Source of the DNA: Daucus carota subsp. sativus
Lineage: Eukaryota > Streptophyta > Magnoliopsida > Apiales > Apiaceae
Direction of reading: 5' to 3'
Assembly: GCF_001625215.2 (NCBI RefSeq)
Contig: NC_030384.2
Location: forward strand, 40,210,390 to 40,274,389
DNA length: 64,000 bases
Under the pieces are notes generated by a model that was not told where the DNA came from, made no database searches, and saw nothing but the letters and a program-made list of their open reading frames with translations. Each line of letters opens with the position of its first letter. The stretch's first letter is position 1. The position numbers were made by a program, and so were the translations under genes. Shown here piece after piece: positions 32,001 to 45,023 of this stretch.

Positions 32001-35000
32001 AAAATCGAGCTGTAAGTGTCTCCCTCTTTTTCTGTTTCTATCTGTGTTGTCTTTGAATTTCCTCGTACAAGATTAAAAGACTACTAGAGACATAATTCAC
32101 TTGGTCTAGAAGGTATTCATATTGATTGCTGTAAACCTCTTATATGACCCTGTCAACAAAATTGGTACTCATCAGTTTGCATTTATGGAAAACCGCTGAC
32201 ATGTGCCCATGCACACACATTTATTAATGTATAGTGTTTTGACTTTTGACAATATTAAGTAACACACATATAGAGGGAGAGATCAAGTCAAGTGATTATA
32301 AAAAATGGCTAAGCTTCTAGCCACATGATTTATATTGATAAGCACATAGCAACTGAATTAACATTAAAACAAGTACATAGAAAATGTATATTATAATAGA
32401 CGAAGTGCAACAAATAGAATATGAAGCAAGATTTGAGCTACATATGTAGAGAGATCTATAAGCTTAGCAACTTCTTGTAGCGAGTGGATGGACATGATGC
32501 ATCTTATAGCTACCACATAATAGTTGACGTTAGCAAAATGAAGATTTATTTTGCTAGTTTCTTATCACCTTCAGCTTCTATTGCTGACAAGTAACATAAT
32601 ATTTAGAACTTATCGTGGGACTATTGTTTCATACCTTAATTTTTGCCATTTTTTTAGATAATTGTAGAAATTTGATCATTGTTGTTGCACTGATAAGCTA
32701 TGGCGATCAACAGACCAGAAGGGTATAATGTTTTGTCAGTGTCAAGTACCAGTTGAAATTTAGATTAAGGGATTTCTAATATTCTTCAAGCGGATAAATC
32801 TTGTAAATCGTTTACATTTGAGAATATGAAGCAAGTTTTGAGTTAAAAAGAATTCGACAATTCATATTATTGTGAGATTCTGAAGTGTGCAATTTATGTT
32901 ATGCTCGCTACACAGCTAATAGTTATAATTAAGCTAACCTGACAACAAATTATAGCTTTAGTATTCCCGACACCGCTTGTCATTTATAGTTTTAGTCTTA
33001 TAAGCCTATTTATCTTTTTCTATATGTTGGTAGTTGCTGTTTGTATTAGGTTCATAAAACTTTTGCTCCTCTTTTTTTGCTGAAACTCATAGATTGTTAC
33101 TCCCTTGCACCCAAATGTTTACATTTGGGTTGGGCATGGAGGTTAAGAAATGTAAGAAAGTAAGAGTGAAAAAGTAAGAAAAGTGAGGATAGTGGTGGGA
33201 CAAGTTGATATTTAATGTATAAAGTAAGTAAGTATAGTGAAGAAAAGTAGTGGGAGTAGTTGATTTTTATATTATAGAAGTTTACTATATTTGGTAAGTT
33301 TTGAAATGTAAAGAATTGGATGGGACATCTCAAAAAGGAAAGTGTAAAGAAATAGTTGGGACGGAGGGAGCATGTTTTTAGGGACTAGGGTACATAATTG
33401 CATTTTTGTGTTTAGCTGCCCCAGATTTGTAAAGATCTCAAACATCTAATGACATATATTATGCAGGTGGAAGGGGATATTGTCGTTATAGAAATAGATC
33501 CCTTATCTTTATGGACCAAGATGAAGGGGTCATCGGGGGCGTCCTTCAATGCTTCTGTGAGTAATGATTGTAATTCGGCTGGAGCCAGTATTAATTGTAA
33601 AGGGAAAGGTGACGTGGATGTTGATTTTCACGAAGAGAGGAATACTTACCATTTGGAAAATGGTAGTCAAGAATCAGTTGCCCTAGCAGGCAATGGTTTG
33701 GTCAATGGGAACATTAGCTGTTCTAATGAGCACCATGGTGAGGTAAATGCAGTGCAAAAGTTGTGTGCATTGACAATGGCATTTCCATCGAAACGCCCGA
33801 CAGGAAAAGTTGTTGCTATTATTGAAAAGTCACGTCGTCGGAATGGTATTGTTGGTTTTCTTGATTTAAAGCAGTGGGTTTCTCAGAGAAAAGATTTTTC
33901 GGAAAAGGCAGAGGCTATAAAACTTTCATCGTTATTTTCTTCTATGAAGTATATACCATTTGCTCCAAACGATTCAAAGTTTCCAAAACTGATGGTTCCT
34001 ATGACAAGTCTACCTGACTGTATCAAGAGAAGACTCGAGGTTGGCGATGCAAAAGTTGGCACAGAACTTGTTGCGGCACAAATTGTTAATTGGGGGGAAG
34101 AAGATAATGCTCCAGAAGCTCATGTAATTCGAGTTTTTGGATGTGGCGGAGATGCAGAGCCATGTATTTCAGCAATTTTATTTCAAAATGCAATCAATTC
34201 TAGTGAATTTTCTTCAGAGACACTCTCATGCCTTCCAAGTGTTAATTGGGTGATACCATTAGAAGAATATCAAAGTAGGCGGGATATAAGAAATTTCTGC
34301 ATTTTTACAATTGACCCTGCATCAACAACTGATGTTGACGATGCACTTTCTATTAATTGGTTATCCAGTGGCATCTGCAGGGTTGGTGTCCACATTGCTG
34401 ATGCTTCATACTTTGTTCTTCCAGAAACAGCCTTAGATGCAGAAGCTGAATTTCGTTCAACAAGCGTCTACTTGTTAAGACGCAAGTTGCCAATGTTGCC
34501 ATCATTGCTTTCAGAGAATTTGGGTTCACTTAATCCTGGAGTAGAAAGACTTGCATTTTCTATTTTTTGGGATATTAATCCAACTGGGGAGGTTCTTGAT
34601 CGCTGGATTGGCCGTACAATAATGCAGTCTTGTTGCAAGCTCTCATATGAGCATGCTCAGGACATTATCGATGGTAAGTTCGATGTTGAGACTTCAGCTA
34701 CATCAATAAGTGGTTTGCCCCAAATGCATGGCCACTTTCAGTGGTCCAATGTAGTTAAATCTGTTAAGAGTCTTTATGCTGTATCCAAAATTTTAAAGGA
34801 GAACAGGTATAATGATGGTGCTCTCTCATTGGCCAATCCCAAACTGGATTTTTTATTCAATGAGGATGGGAGCCCTTCTAATTTTGTATTCCAAGGATCA
34901 ATGGAGTCAAAATCTCTTGTTGAGGAGTTTATGCTTTTGGCCAACAGGACAGCTGCAGAAGTAATATCTAGGGCATACCCTTCTACTGCTTTGTTGCGAA

Positions 35001-37227
35001 GGCATCCTGAACCTGATTTGCGGAAGCTTAGAGAGTTTGAAGCCTTCTGCTGCAAACATGGTTTGAATTTGGATACTTCTTCTTCTGGCAGACTTCATCT
35101 CTCATTGGAGCGTATTAGGCAAGAGCTCAAAGACGATTCTGTGTTATTTAATATAATTTTGTCATATGCGACAAAATCAATGCAGATGGCTACGTACTTT
35201 TGCAGTGGAAATTCAGAAGAATGTGAAAATAATTGGGGACACTATGCTCTGGCTGTGCCCCTCTATACTCACTTCACTTCTCCATTGCGGCGTTACCCTG
35301 ACATTGTAGTTCATAGGACGATGGCCGCAGCAGTTGAAGCTGAAGCAATTTACTTGAAGAAGAGAAACAACTTCAATGTGGACAAGACAAGAAGATGCTT
35401 GACTGGTATATATTTTGACAGGGATGCTGTAGAATCTCATGAAGCTCAGAAAGCATTATCATTTGCTGCAGCGGAGCATAATTTACCATGCACAGAAATG
35501 CTGACAGGTGTTGCTGCTCATTGCAATGAAAGAAAACTGGCTGGCAGGCATGTCAATGATGCTATAGTTAAACTTTACACGTGGCTCTTACTCAGGAGGG
35601 AGAAGGTAAATTTGCTTCCCTTTGACATAAAATTTACTGGTCGCATTGAGAATTTTGTTAGTAGTTGTCATGTTTCTCATTACTGTTACCTATATACCCT
35701 ATGAGTATATTGCTGACTTCAGCTAATAGTCATTTTTCACATTGTCCATGTAAGAAACATAGTTGCCAAAAAATATCAAATAAATTATCTAGGCTTGCAG
35801 CTTGTCACTAAAATAGAATGGTTACCATCATCATGGTCTAATCATAATGAAATTACCCACAGTGAGGTTTTGGGTTTTTCTTATAAGTGAGTAGTGAGTA
35901 CCTTCACTGTGGTTGGTCGGAAGAAATGGGAGTGAAATTTTCATTGTCGTATGCATATAGATGTGGCTATGTCGTGTAATTTCATGTTTTCACATCATGG
36001 CTACCAATTACCAAATATATACATGACATGAATAGTGGTCATGCACCTGCGAATAGACCTGAAAACATGAAATTGTACACGTAAATAATTCAAGACTGAA
36101 AATCAATTGGAATTTTTTTCAAAAGCCCAGATTCCAAATCTCTGGCAAACAAATCTGAAGCCGCCAGACATGGAATTTGGGGGGCCGGGGGGGGGGGGGG
36201 GGGTCTCAATTGAAAAAAGAGGTAGAGCATGAATACTGCTGCTGCTGCTCAGCAGTCATAATTGCTGGTGGTGGTTTGGGGGTGGTTAGTTGGGTATTGG
36301 AGGTAAAATGTGAATAATAGCATCTCACTGTTAAGATAACATATACATACATATATACCCTGATATATGCATAATAATAACAGAGTAAGAGGGAAAAAGC
36401 TGAATAAAATATTTTAACTGTTTATTTATGGTATATGTTAAGCATATCGAAATGTCCACTTTAATGTGTAGTATTTGGTTATTCCTTTGAAGCTTATGAT
36501 TGCAGGCTGGAATCAGCCTCTTTTTATTTATTAGCTACACATGTTATTGTATGCACAGTCATAATATACATCTTCCCCTCACCTTTTCTTTCATTTTTGC
36601 TGCAGGTGTTATTTTCAAAAGCTCGTGTAGTTGGTCTTGGTCCTAAATTCATGTCAATTTACATTCAGAAGCTAGCTGTATGTGCCTTTCCTACTCATGT
36701 TACAAGTTTAAAATTTACCCCCTTTTTCCTCTTCAAAAAGAAATATTGAATTTTATTAATTTGGTTAGCGGATAATATTACTAACTTCCCTACTATGCTT
36801 TGTGTCATCTATGTGCACCCAGATTGAGCGGCGTATTTATTACGATGAAGTTGAAGGATTGACTGCAGAATGGCTTGATGCTACGTGTACATTGGTGCTT
36901 AGTTTGAGCACAAGTAAACGTTTTCAAAGAAGGGGAAGTCCAGCCTATTGCAGGCCACTTGAGGAGGCTGTGTTAATCGTTAGTCCACATAAGCTGATGC
37001 CAGCAGTGGATTCCTCTGGTGAGAACTGTAATGAAGTGGGTATTCCACAGATTGAAGATAGGGATGGTTCAACTAGTGTTTCACATGTTCAAGATGTAGA
37101 AACAGCTGCTTTTCCTCTCACACTTCGCATCTTATCAACAATTTCTGTTGCTCTTCATGCTGTTGGTGGGGATGATGGTCCTCATGATGTAGGAGCAAGG
37201 TTGTATGTCAGCTCCTATTGCAGATAA
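29097..37227 (+). CDS. DIS3L2: DIS3-like exonuclease 2 (DIS3L2/SOV type)
   Basis: This is an RNase II/RNB-family 3'-5' exoribonuclease; the Arabidopsis relative SOV acts in cytoplasmic mRNA decay outside the exosome. Seven exons join in frame: 29097-29205, 31495-31679, 31798-31851, 31943-32011, 33467-35605, 36606-36677, 36823-37227, giving 1010 residues. The N-terminus is basic (KDKKHKRRFNRKSKQ). Cold-shock-like parts follow (LFRVNAHNRLEAYCKI, VEGDIVVIEIDPLSLW). The RNB core has TIDPASTTDVDDALSI with its catalytic aspartates at about 422-431, and HFTSPLRRYPDIVVHR at about 740. An S1-like part with IERRIYYDEVEG leads to the conserved end. No N-terminal PIN domain is present, which separates it from DIS3 and agrees with DIS3L2. 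Introns 1 and 4 hold repeats. Reading past the exon 5 donor gives a shorter frame that stops at 35704, so intron retention would remove the S1 part. Confidence 0.94.
29206..31494 (+). other. Intron 1 of the DIS3L2-like gene
   Basis: This 2.3-kb AT-rich intron splits the basic N-terminal tail from the rest. It holds the tandem duplication at 30741-31093, poly-T near 29848-29862 and short CA/CT runs near 29390. No independent gene is seen. Confidence 0.6.
30741..31093 (+). repeat. 195-bp tandem duplication in intron 1
   Basis: Two units start ATTATATTATATATATTTGA at 30741 and 30936. Both contain GCCTAGGCCTCGTCTGACTC and CTTTGACTTCCTTTTTGCCT. The first unit ends with an extra partial copy of the GGCCTCGTCTGACTCGCC block near 30905, so that block occurs three times. 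The second unit lacks about 10 bases (ACAAGCTACA against ACA). Confidence 0.85.
33100..33370. mobile_element. Stowaway-like MITE in intron 4 of the DIS3L2-like gene
   Basis: It begins CTCCCTTGCACCCAAATG after TA (33098-33099) and ends AGTTGGGACGGAGGGAG. The ends are imperfect inverted copies, and the right flank is CA instead of TA, so it is older than the MITE at 2923. Its right end is similar over about 125 bp to the fragment at 47653. Confidence 0.82.
36187..36203 (+). repeat. Homopolymer run of 17 G in intron 5
   Basis: Seventeen G, preceded by GGGGGG and CC, on the transcribed-sense strand of the DIS3L2-like gene. It could form a G-quadruplex; exact length is uncertain. Confidence 0.85.
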
Positions 37228-38363
37228 GGATCTTTCTGGTCTAATACTTGGTAGAGCAAGTGGTTGCTGAAGATGACATGATTAACAGTAATTTCTAGTT
37301 GTCGGATTAGGGTAGTGTATAGTTATCTATAAAAAGAGAGCCTGAAGTAGAGCATGGTGGACATGCTTATTGCTAAAAGGAAAAGGCCTCGACAGGACTA
37401 TTGGCATGGTGGGGGTCCTTTTTTTACTCAAACCCCCGGTTCTAAGCTATTAAATATAAGTTGCCGGAGCAGGCCCTAGTTATCTTTTCATGGGCCATTC
37501 CTGGTAACACAACCAACAAGCCTACATATCGTTTTTTCCTCTTCGTTAGAATGTTCTACCTCAATGAGTTGTACCAATATTTTTAACTTTGGATTTTCTG
37601 AATTAGCCGGTGTAAGGATTACTGTTTGAAAACGTCTTCTGCTGGGAACGTTAAGACTCCTCAATAAGCATGTCAGTTTGACTTGAAGTTTCATTAGTTG
37701 GACTAGTCTTCCCTTTATATGTTATTTTAAGTTTTTCCATTTGCGTTTGACAGCATTATTTTCCAAATGCATAATCAAATCAGTCTGCGCAGTGCTTTTA
37801 AAGTCCTATAACAGCTTATAGCATACAGCTTTGGTCCAAACTTACAAATTTTTATTATTATTATTTTTTTTAATTTTTCATATGTGTTAATTATTAGTTA
37901 TATAAGGTATCTATGTTGAAAATAATTGAAAATTCATCACTATTCCCATAGAAAACATATAAATAAACTATGCGTTTAACATATAAATAATTTGAGTTCA
38001 ACATTATTTTAACACATTTTATTGAACATGGTTAAAATTGTGTTGGAGAAGTACTAACTAAGTTAAACTAGTATAAGCATCTTTATAAATATATTAAACA
38101 AAATGAGATATAGTTTAAGCATCTCTATAAATATATTCAACAAAATGATAATTAGCGTTCTATACCTGATGTGGGATGTTGAACCCAATTACAAATGTGT
38201 TGAATGCACGATTTATTTATGCGTTATTTTTAAAATTGTGATGTTTTTTTATTAATTTCAACATGGATACTTCCTATAACTAATTAACATGTTGGAAGGA
38301 TAAAAAAATTTCTAAATTATTTTTTGTAAGTTTGTAACTTAAAAAAAATATATTTGATCCCAT

Positions 38364-38433
<70 letters not shown>

Positions 38434-39495
38434 GTGGGTTATGGTACAAACTTATAAATTTACAAACTTTCTGCGTTCAACACATATATAATTTGAGTTC
38501 AACATTTTTTTAACAAATTTTGTTGAACATCGATTAAAATTTTGTTGGAGAAGTACATAAACTAATTTTTGAATGTAAGAACCAAGTTAAATGTATTATA
38601 TAACTAATATTTCTGAACCCAATTACAAATATGTTGAATGCGCGAATTATTTATGCGTTATTTTTAAAAATTGTGATGTTTTTTCAAGAATTTTCAACAT
38701 GAATACTTTTGATAACTAAAGATTAACACGATGGGAGAATAAAAAAAAATTTGTAAGTTTGTAACTTAAAAAAGTTTTTATTTGATCATCTCCCTATATA
38801 TATATTAGTAAAGGTGTTGTTTTCTTTGTTAAGACATGTATCCGGAGATGAATTTATAGAAATATTAATTTTCAGATAATGTAGTTTCATTTATTTTAAA
38901 ATTTTATCAGCCAACTGTTTGTAGGGATGCTCTGTGAATATCTGACAAAAAAAAAATTAAATATCAAATTAGTCATATTATATATCACTGTATTTACCGA
39001 TTAATTTGAATCACTAAAATTAGAATAAATATCAAATAAGTATCTTAAAATATTTGTTTAGAGAGATAATTTCTATTTATTTTTCTTCAATGTTAACACA
39101 ATCAGGTAGAAGTTTATTATTTATGATAATATAAAACTTTTTACTATTTACTTTTAATTTATAATTAATTTTTATTTTAATTAAAAATAAATAGTAAGTT
39201 TTTTTTTTAAATCTAAATACATTAGAATTCACAATCTTTTATTTTGTTGGGATAGCATTCAATAAAAACATGTCAGAACTCAATAAATACTCCAGTATGT
39301 CATTGGAAAAAAGATGTAAGAAATGAGAGACGGAAAAAGGTACTGTTTTAAAATTGAAGGTAATGACATGATTATGTTAAATGACGAATTGTGTGATTAA
39401 ATAAAATGACAAACTTCACGCCATTATATCCTGGTCAACTGCATATTATTCACGTTATAGATATGAGTAATAAATCATATTATTTATCAACTTTT
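37228..39495. other. 3' flank of the DIS3L2-like gene and spacer
   Basis: The first few hundred bases are the likely 3' UTR. From 37836 to 38800 a duplicated AT-rich segment surrounds a TA microsatellite. The rest is AT-rich without any gene that I can support. Confidence 0.45.
37836..38800 (+). repeat. Two related AT-rich segments flanking a (TA)32 microsatellite
   Basis: Copy one (about 37836-38366) and copy two (about 38431-38800) share TTTGAGTTCAACAT, TTGTTGGAGAAGTAC, ACCCAATTACAAAT.TGTTGAA and GCG.A.TTATTTATGCGTTA in the same order. Each ends in a TA run after TTTGATC. The TA tract is 38367-38430. Copies are diverged and of unequal length. Confidence 0.75.
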
Positions 39496-40178
39496 AGGGC
39501 TCATTTGTTAACGGGTGAATGAAACAAAATGAACTGAATGAACCCAAAATTTATGGTTAAGATTGTTTGACAAAATTTTTAAGTCGCTGGATGGAACACA
39601 AATCATCTGGACGACACACCTAAAACACGCGAGGGTCACTCGTCCAGAATCTTTTCACAGTGTTTTCACATATTACTCTGCTGTGCTGTCACTCCGTGCT
39701 CCAATTTTCTATTCAATAACATTAATATTATTGTGCAAATCATGTATTCTTATCATGATAAACTAGTTTACAACTCTAATATGATTTTTAACTTTTGAAT
39801 TGATCTTCAATAAAACAAAAATTATCATTTAGGCAATAATTAAATATTATAAATCAACTGTTAGGATTAATTATATATACATTTATTGATATAATAATAA
39901 TAATTAGTATTTTTTTATAATGAAAAATTATAATTCAAGAATTATTCATTATTATGAATTATTTAAAAATCAAAATAATAAAATATTTTATACGGGTTTA
40001 CGGAGTATGTTTTTTAAAAGTACCAACCATAATATTAAATTTTAATAATAATAGAATCATGGTCCAGAAGAATTCAATATTTAACAAACAAGATTGTTCT
40101 TTCTCTGTTCAGATTTATTACTCATTCAGAATTTTAATGATCCAGAAAATTCCATTCAGATTTAACAAATGAGGCCTT
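39496..40178. mobile_element. Possible inverted-repeat element, 0.68 kb
   Basis: The left end AGGGCTCATTTGTTAA is matched by the complement of the right end, AAGGCCTCATTTGTTAA. A clear target duplication was not found and there is no transposase. The inner part is AT-rich. Confidence 0.5.
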
Positions 40179-40850
40179 AGTCTTTTAAAACCACAGCAAC
40201 CTCGATATTTAATATTGAAAAACTCTTAACTTATTTCCGTAATACTAATATATTATATGTATATATATTATCATATATTTTTATTATATATATTAGGTAT
40301 TTTTATAAATGATTGGATATGAGAGGAAACTATGAAGTACTTTATACAATTATGTAAATCCTGTTTGCAATTTAAGAGCAAATGTCATCAGATAAGTTTA
40401 AAGTACTAACGTATGAGTTGATACTTCTGTTTAAATAATTTTAATTCACATCGTAAGCATGATAGATTTCTAACACGAATCTACTAGTATCCGATTGTGT
40501 CCGGAAAATTACATCTCTCAGCTCAATATATTTTTGTGCAATGTTGCTTATCATAAATGATCGTCACAACTCACACTCACCCATTCCACTAGGGATTAAT
40601 CTAGAATTAGATGCCTGAAAAGCATTCTTTAATGTTTAACTTGAACATATGTAAAACCTTAGGCTTGACTAGAACATGGAAGAACATAATGATAAAAACG
40701 GTTATCATAAAATTCACCCCAAACTGAGGACTCTAATGTAATTTATTGATGTATTAGGCAAAGCAGAAGATGATTTGAACTGATAAAATATGTTGTGGAA
40801 AGAGCACATTAGGACTCGATAACCAGCAGTTGCATTTGGCGGGTCAAGAC
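40179..40850. other. Spacer downstream of the small membrane protein gene
   Basis: AT-rich DNA; the last part is the likely 3' UTR of the minus-strand gene that ends at 40851. Nothing else is seen. Confidence 0.4.
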
Positions 40851-43800
40851 TCAAGACTCAGTTACAACATCTGCTAAAGTACCGGTAGCTGTAGCATTCT
40901 GTTCTTCCAGAAGTTTCTGTTGCCGTTCTGCATGCTCCCTTTCACAGGCACTGATCCCCAGCATTATATCCACCATGGTGCCTGTGGTACCAAAGAACAC
41001 TAGGGGTGCCAAAGATTTCCGTTTTATACCAACGGGTATAGCAATCAAAGCACCAGCGACAGAGAAGACCCAAGTGCCAAGAGCGCTGCAAATACAGCAT
41101 TTTCATCTTTTTTAGAAATGCAAATATTTCTTGACTTCTAACAAGACAGCCCGTGTAAATGAAAATATACAATAATTTTAAATACAATGATCTATCTGCA
41201 ATGCTAAACCTTTACCATCTCTATAGAAAGTCGAAAACAATTATTATGCACATATTTCCACTCCCTAGAGACTGCTGTCAAAAATTTCCAAGCAAATACT
41301 TCTCATACAATAACATGTCACCCTTTTTTCTGTCAAGTAAAAATAGAATAATATATTCATGTCCCTCTAAATTCCCCGTTTTCATGGGAGTACACATAAC
41401 AAGGGTTATCTTTTTTGGATTGTAAACAATTAATTAAATCATTTTAGAATTATAACCGTTTCAAAGATCATTACGGTAAGTTATTGTAAGTCCAACCAAG
41501 TTATAAATCTTAATAAATTGTGCAACATACTGCCCTTGCGACAAGTGACAAATAGGAAAGTACATACTCAAGCCACAAGGGCGCATACTCTTGATGGACG
41601 AAGAAGTGCTCTCCATAGAAAGCATCGGATGAACCTATCTTAAATATGCAAATCTATTATGTAAAACAATACTTTACAAGGTTTATGTCACATGTGAGTC
41701 GCATCATAGTGGAGACTAGCTGGGAATACTAAAGCAATGAATGATACAATCTTTTGTTTCCTAATAATGTTTAATACCAATCAGATGTAATTAATGTGAA
41801 CACTAAAAGAAGCTGCCCATCACAACCTTTTCAGCATTAGCCCATGAAGCACCAATACAAAGAACTAGTCAACTTTTGATGCTGAGGAGCATTACTTGAG
41901 ATGTATACACTTTGAGGGAGTATAAAATGGTGAAGGCTAGATGCCATCGCACTCTACCAATTATTGTTCTCCCAGTAGGATAAGTTGTAGACCTAAGTAA
42001 CTTATACAAATCTTTTTCTAAATCATTCACAATCAGTGAGGTTTTCGGGTTAATATGTCAGAAGAGAGGCAGAGGCAGTAAAAGTGACGGAAATAGTAAA
42101 TTTCACATGTATTATTGAGGTGCTCCACAAGGTCTTGCAGGTCAAAATTATCAAGGAAAGGTAAAAAGCGGAGGATATAAACTAGAGTCAACAAACCAGA
42201 TCAATAAGAATGAGAGGAATGGGGAACAAATATCTCATAGCCTTGAAATGTCGTCTTGATATTCCCTCTGCACGATGAAAGAGTATTTAAAAGGGAGCAC
42301 TGACAGAGATAACTGATAAGAGCAGCATGCCCGATGTCCTGGTATCCTAAACCCTATATTCGGGGGCTTCATCTTGAATCCTAAAGGAAGAAAGCGATCT
42401 CAAAGCTCAATGAGGTTCCTACATATTGTTTAAAGAGATCCAACTCATCTTGAGATCTTCTGTACAATAACTTTGTCGCAATCTCTTAAGAGTTGAATGG
42501 CCACTCATCTCAATCATCCTAAATGTGAAACTAGATTGTATCAGTTACCTTAGACACATGTTGCTCTTCAAGTAGTGTAATGTACCACACTACAGCATCT
42601 TCTTGCTATTCATCAGTTACATTTGTGCTTTACCATGAATTCTCCTTATTGAGATATCTCAAGTTGCTTCTTTGTGCCACATGTTATAAAGACAAGTTCA
42701 GTATTCATACAACTACAAGTACCTAGAACCAGACTACAATTGAACTTTCAGGTGTTGGTTTGTAAGAGATTTAGAGGGGCGGGGGTAAAGCTGGACAGGA
42801 ACCAGGTTTCTTTTTGGAGAAGTGAAGCAGACTAAAGTACAGAGATTTGGTCTTGTCACCAAGGCTTGGGCTGAATATTATTTATGGAAAATTTAATTGA
42901 ACGGGTAAACCTACAACTAAGTGTTTTTTAGTCATTTTGTTTTGCAAGATGATCATATCTTCATTCTGAAACATATACATTTGCAGGAGGCATGAGAACA
43001 TGCTATTGAAATTGGTTTACGTAGAGGTTCTTAAGACTTCAGACAGAGAAACAGTAGGTATGTGAATTTTTGATAGATTGTTAGGATGACATCTGGAAAT
43101 TCGGACACCATTTTCCAATTCTTATTAGCACAACATAAGTAAAGGGCCAATGCTAAAAAGTAAAATCACCAATAATATTCATCATAATAACTAATCTGCT
43201 GAAATTTGGTGGAGCAAGGAGTATTCGGTTGTTCACCAATGAACAACTGGCAAGGCATTGTGAATACTCCCTAGTGTTCCTAGACTAACATACTGGTAAA
43301 TAAAATTCTATCAATATGAATTATGCTTCCCTCCCTCCCCACCGCATATTCTAAGTTGTCCCTAACATTAACCTACGGCAATCTAATTTTAGACTTCGTA
43401 CTAATTCTCAAACATAAAGCTTCTCACCAAATCATTATCCAATTACCCACAATTATTTAAGCTCTGTGGTGCTTTATATTCCAAACAACAACTATCAGCA
43501 CATTCAGTTTTGTTTGGTTTTAACAATATTCCTAACACTAATTTCAACTTCCATGTGTTGTGCAGTAAGAATCAGAGTCCACTTATTGCCCAGGAGGACC
43601 ATCTGGAGCATACTGTGAACACATAAATAATATAATTATCCAACAACTACAAAGTACAAACTAACGTATTGCCGAATATGCAAAATTTATATTTCTCCAG
43701 ACATTGTAATGAGGTCAAACTAAGTATATCTGGAAAATTGCCCATGATATCACAACGTATAGAAGTGCGGATCCAAATGCCACAGTCTGGGAGGAGGGTC

Positions 43801-44749
43801 CAAGAGGCAGGAGCCCATTTCCTGCTTTGGGCAATGTGCAAGTGAATTGGGACTGACATTCTGCATTGAAGAATACTAAAAATGGAGGGACTGTCCCACC
43901 ACCGGAGGACGGCTCGCCTCTTGTTTCTCTGTCTATACTATTTCTTGCAGTACTCCCTTCCCGTTTCACTTGTTTCCAATTTTTATTAATCTTATAAAAT
44001 GGAATTTGCATTGTAGACAAAACTATGAGTATCGGACCAGTTTTTTAATTCAGCGCCTTTTGCTACATGGAAGGTACGTGGGACTAAAAATTGTGGAAAA
44101 TAGGCATCCCCATTGCACATGTTCTATCAGAGTACACACATCACCAATCTGAGCATTTTCTAATTTGCATTATCTAAGAAAACATTCCATCTGCATCTCT
44201 TAATTCTTCATTATAATGCACACTGCTCGATCAGTACCATCTGTTGTGCAAACAAACATGCACAAGTAATACATATTTTATAGACGCAGAGCACAAACTG
44301 CACATAATCTGCAGGGTCCTAAAATGTTTCATAAGCAGTGCACGCCCATGCCAGTGATACAGTTTGTGTAAAATTTTAGTTCTTTCTCTCGAGTTTCGAT
44401 ATATTGAACAAAATTTCTAGTATTGGGTAACACCCTTATATCTTCCATTTTCATATTCATCTAATTACCAATTCAGCTGGATCATAACAACACTCTTGCA
44501 AACAAAGTGATACCACAGTATACAACACCAGCATAAAAAAATTCTGATCAAAATTTATACAATGAAACTTAAGAAATGAAGTTAATGGGTCTCCAAGAAT
44601 TTCAACAGCAAGTAAGAAAACAAAAACCCCAACTTGCGAAAATATATAACAAACAATACATACACTTATTCACAGAAGAGGAAGAAAGAAAGTACTAACT
44701 TGGCAACAGAACACTCCTCAATATGCTTCACTTCCTCTTTGCCTGCCAT
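40851..44749 (-). CDS. Small conserved plant membrane protein, 94 residues, function unknown
   Basis: Two minus-strand exons join in frame: 44749-44700 (MAGKEEVKHIEECSVA plus two bases) and 41085-40851. They give 94 residues. The join makes SVANALGTWVFSVAGA, which I recall from plant proteins of unknown function, so the model is likely right. Two hydrophobic stretches are visible: ALGTWVFSVAGALIAIPVGI (about 18-37) and LAPLVFFGTTGTMVDIMLGI (about 42-61), separated by the basic KRKS. After them comes CEREHAERQQKLLEEQ, a charged helix, and a polar tail. This suggests a two-pass or hairpin membrane protein with a soluble helical tail; the compartment is unknown. The intron is 3.6 kb. It shares a 274-bp upstream region with the divergent gene at 45024. 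Confidence 0.78.
41086..44699 (-). other. Large intron of the small membrane protein gene
   Basis: The intron is 3.6 kb. It contains no recognised gene. Some stretches (about 41590-42600 and 43550-44020) are less AT-rich than the surrounding DNA and may be old gene or transposon fragments, but no domain can be named. Confidence 0.45.
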
Positions 44750-45023
44750 CTATTTCTATCTATCTATTGGGTATCGCTATTTCTCTTTCTATATAAAACA
44801 CTCAAGAAAAGAAAGCAAGGGTTCAAGAATGATAATTATTTTTTAATAAAAGAAAGAAAAACAAATGAAAGCGCAAAACGACAGCAGTTGTTGTCGTTTA
44901 ATTACAAAAAAACCCAATTGTTATATTCTTGAAATTTGTTCAAATTAGGATCTAATAATAAAATTTGATTTGAGAACATAAAAATAGAATCTTTGATCGC
45001 TCAAGGAGAAAAAGATAAAAACT
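44750..45023. promoter_or_regulatory. Shared upstream region of two divergent genes
   Basis: Only 274 bp separate the start codons of the minus-strand gene (44749) and the plus-strand gene (45024). Both core promoters and 5' UTRs must lie here, so a bidirectional promoter is likely. The left side is rich in pyrimidine/TCTAT words. No clear TATA box was chosen. Confidence 0.55.

Noticed and set aside
35606..35704. Direct extension of DIS3L2 exon 5 to a stop at 35704 as the true C-terminus.
   Set aside because: The GTAAAT donor at 35606 and the two downstream exons restore the conserved C-terminal part, so the extension is intron sequence in the main form.
41568..41634. A possible extra exon on the minus strand in the small membrane protein gene, with AG before it, GTATGT after it and an open frame (SSDAFYGEHFFVHQEYAPLWL).
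   Set aside because: The phase does not fit: joining it after the first exon gives an in-frame stop at its end, and no start codon lies in the open frame. It may be chance or a rare alternative exon.
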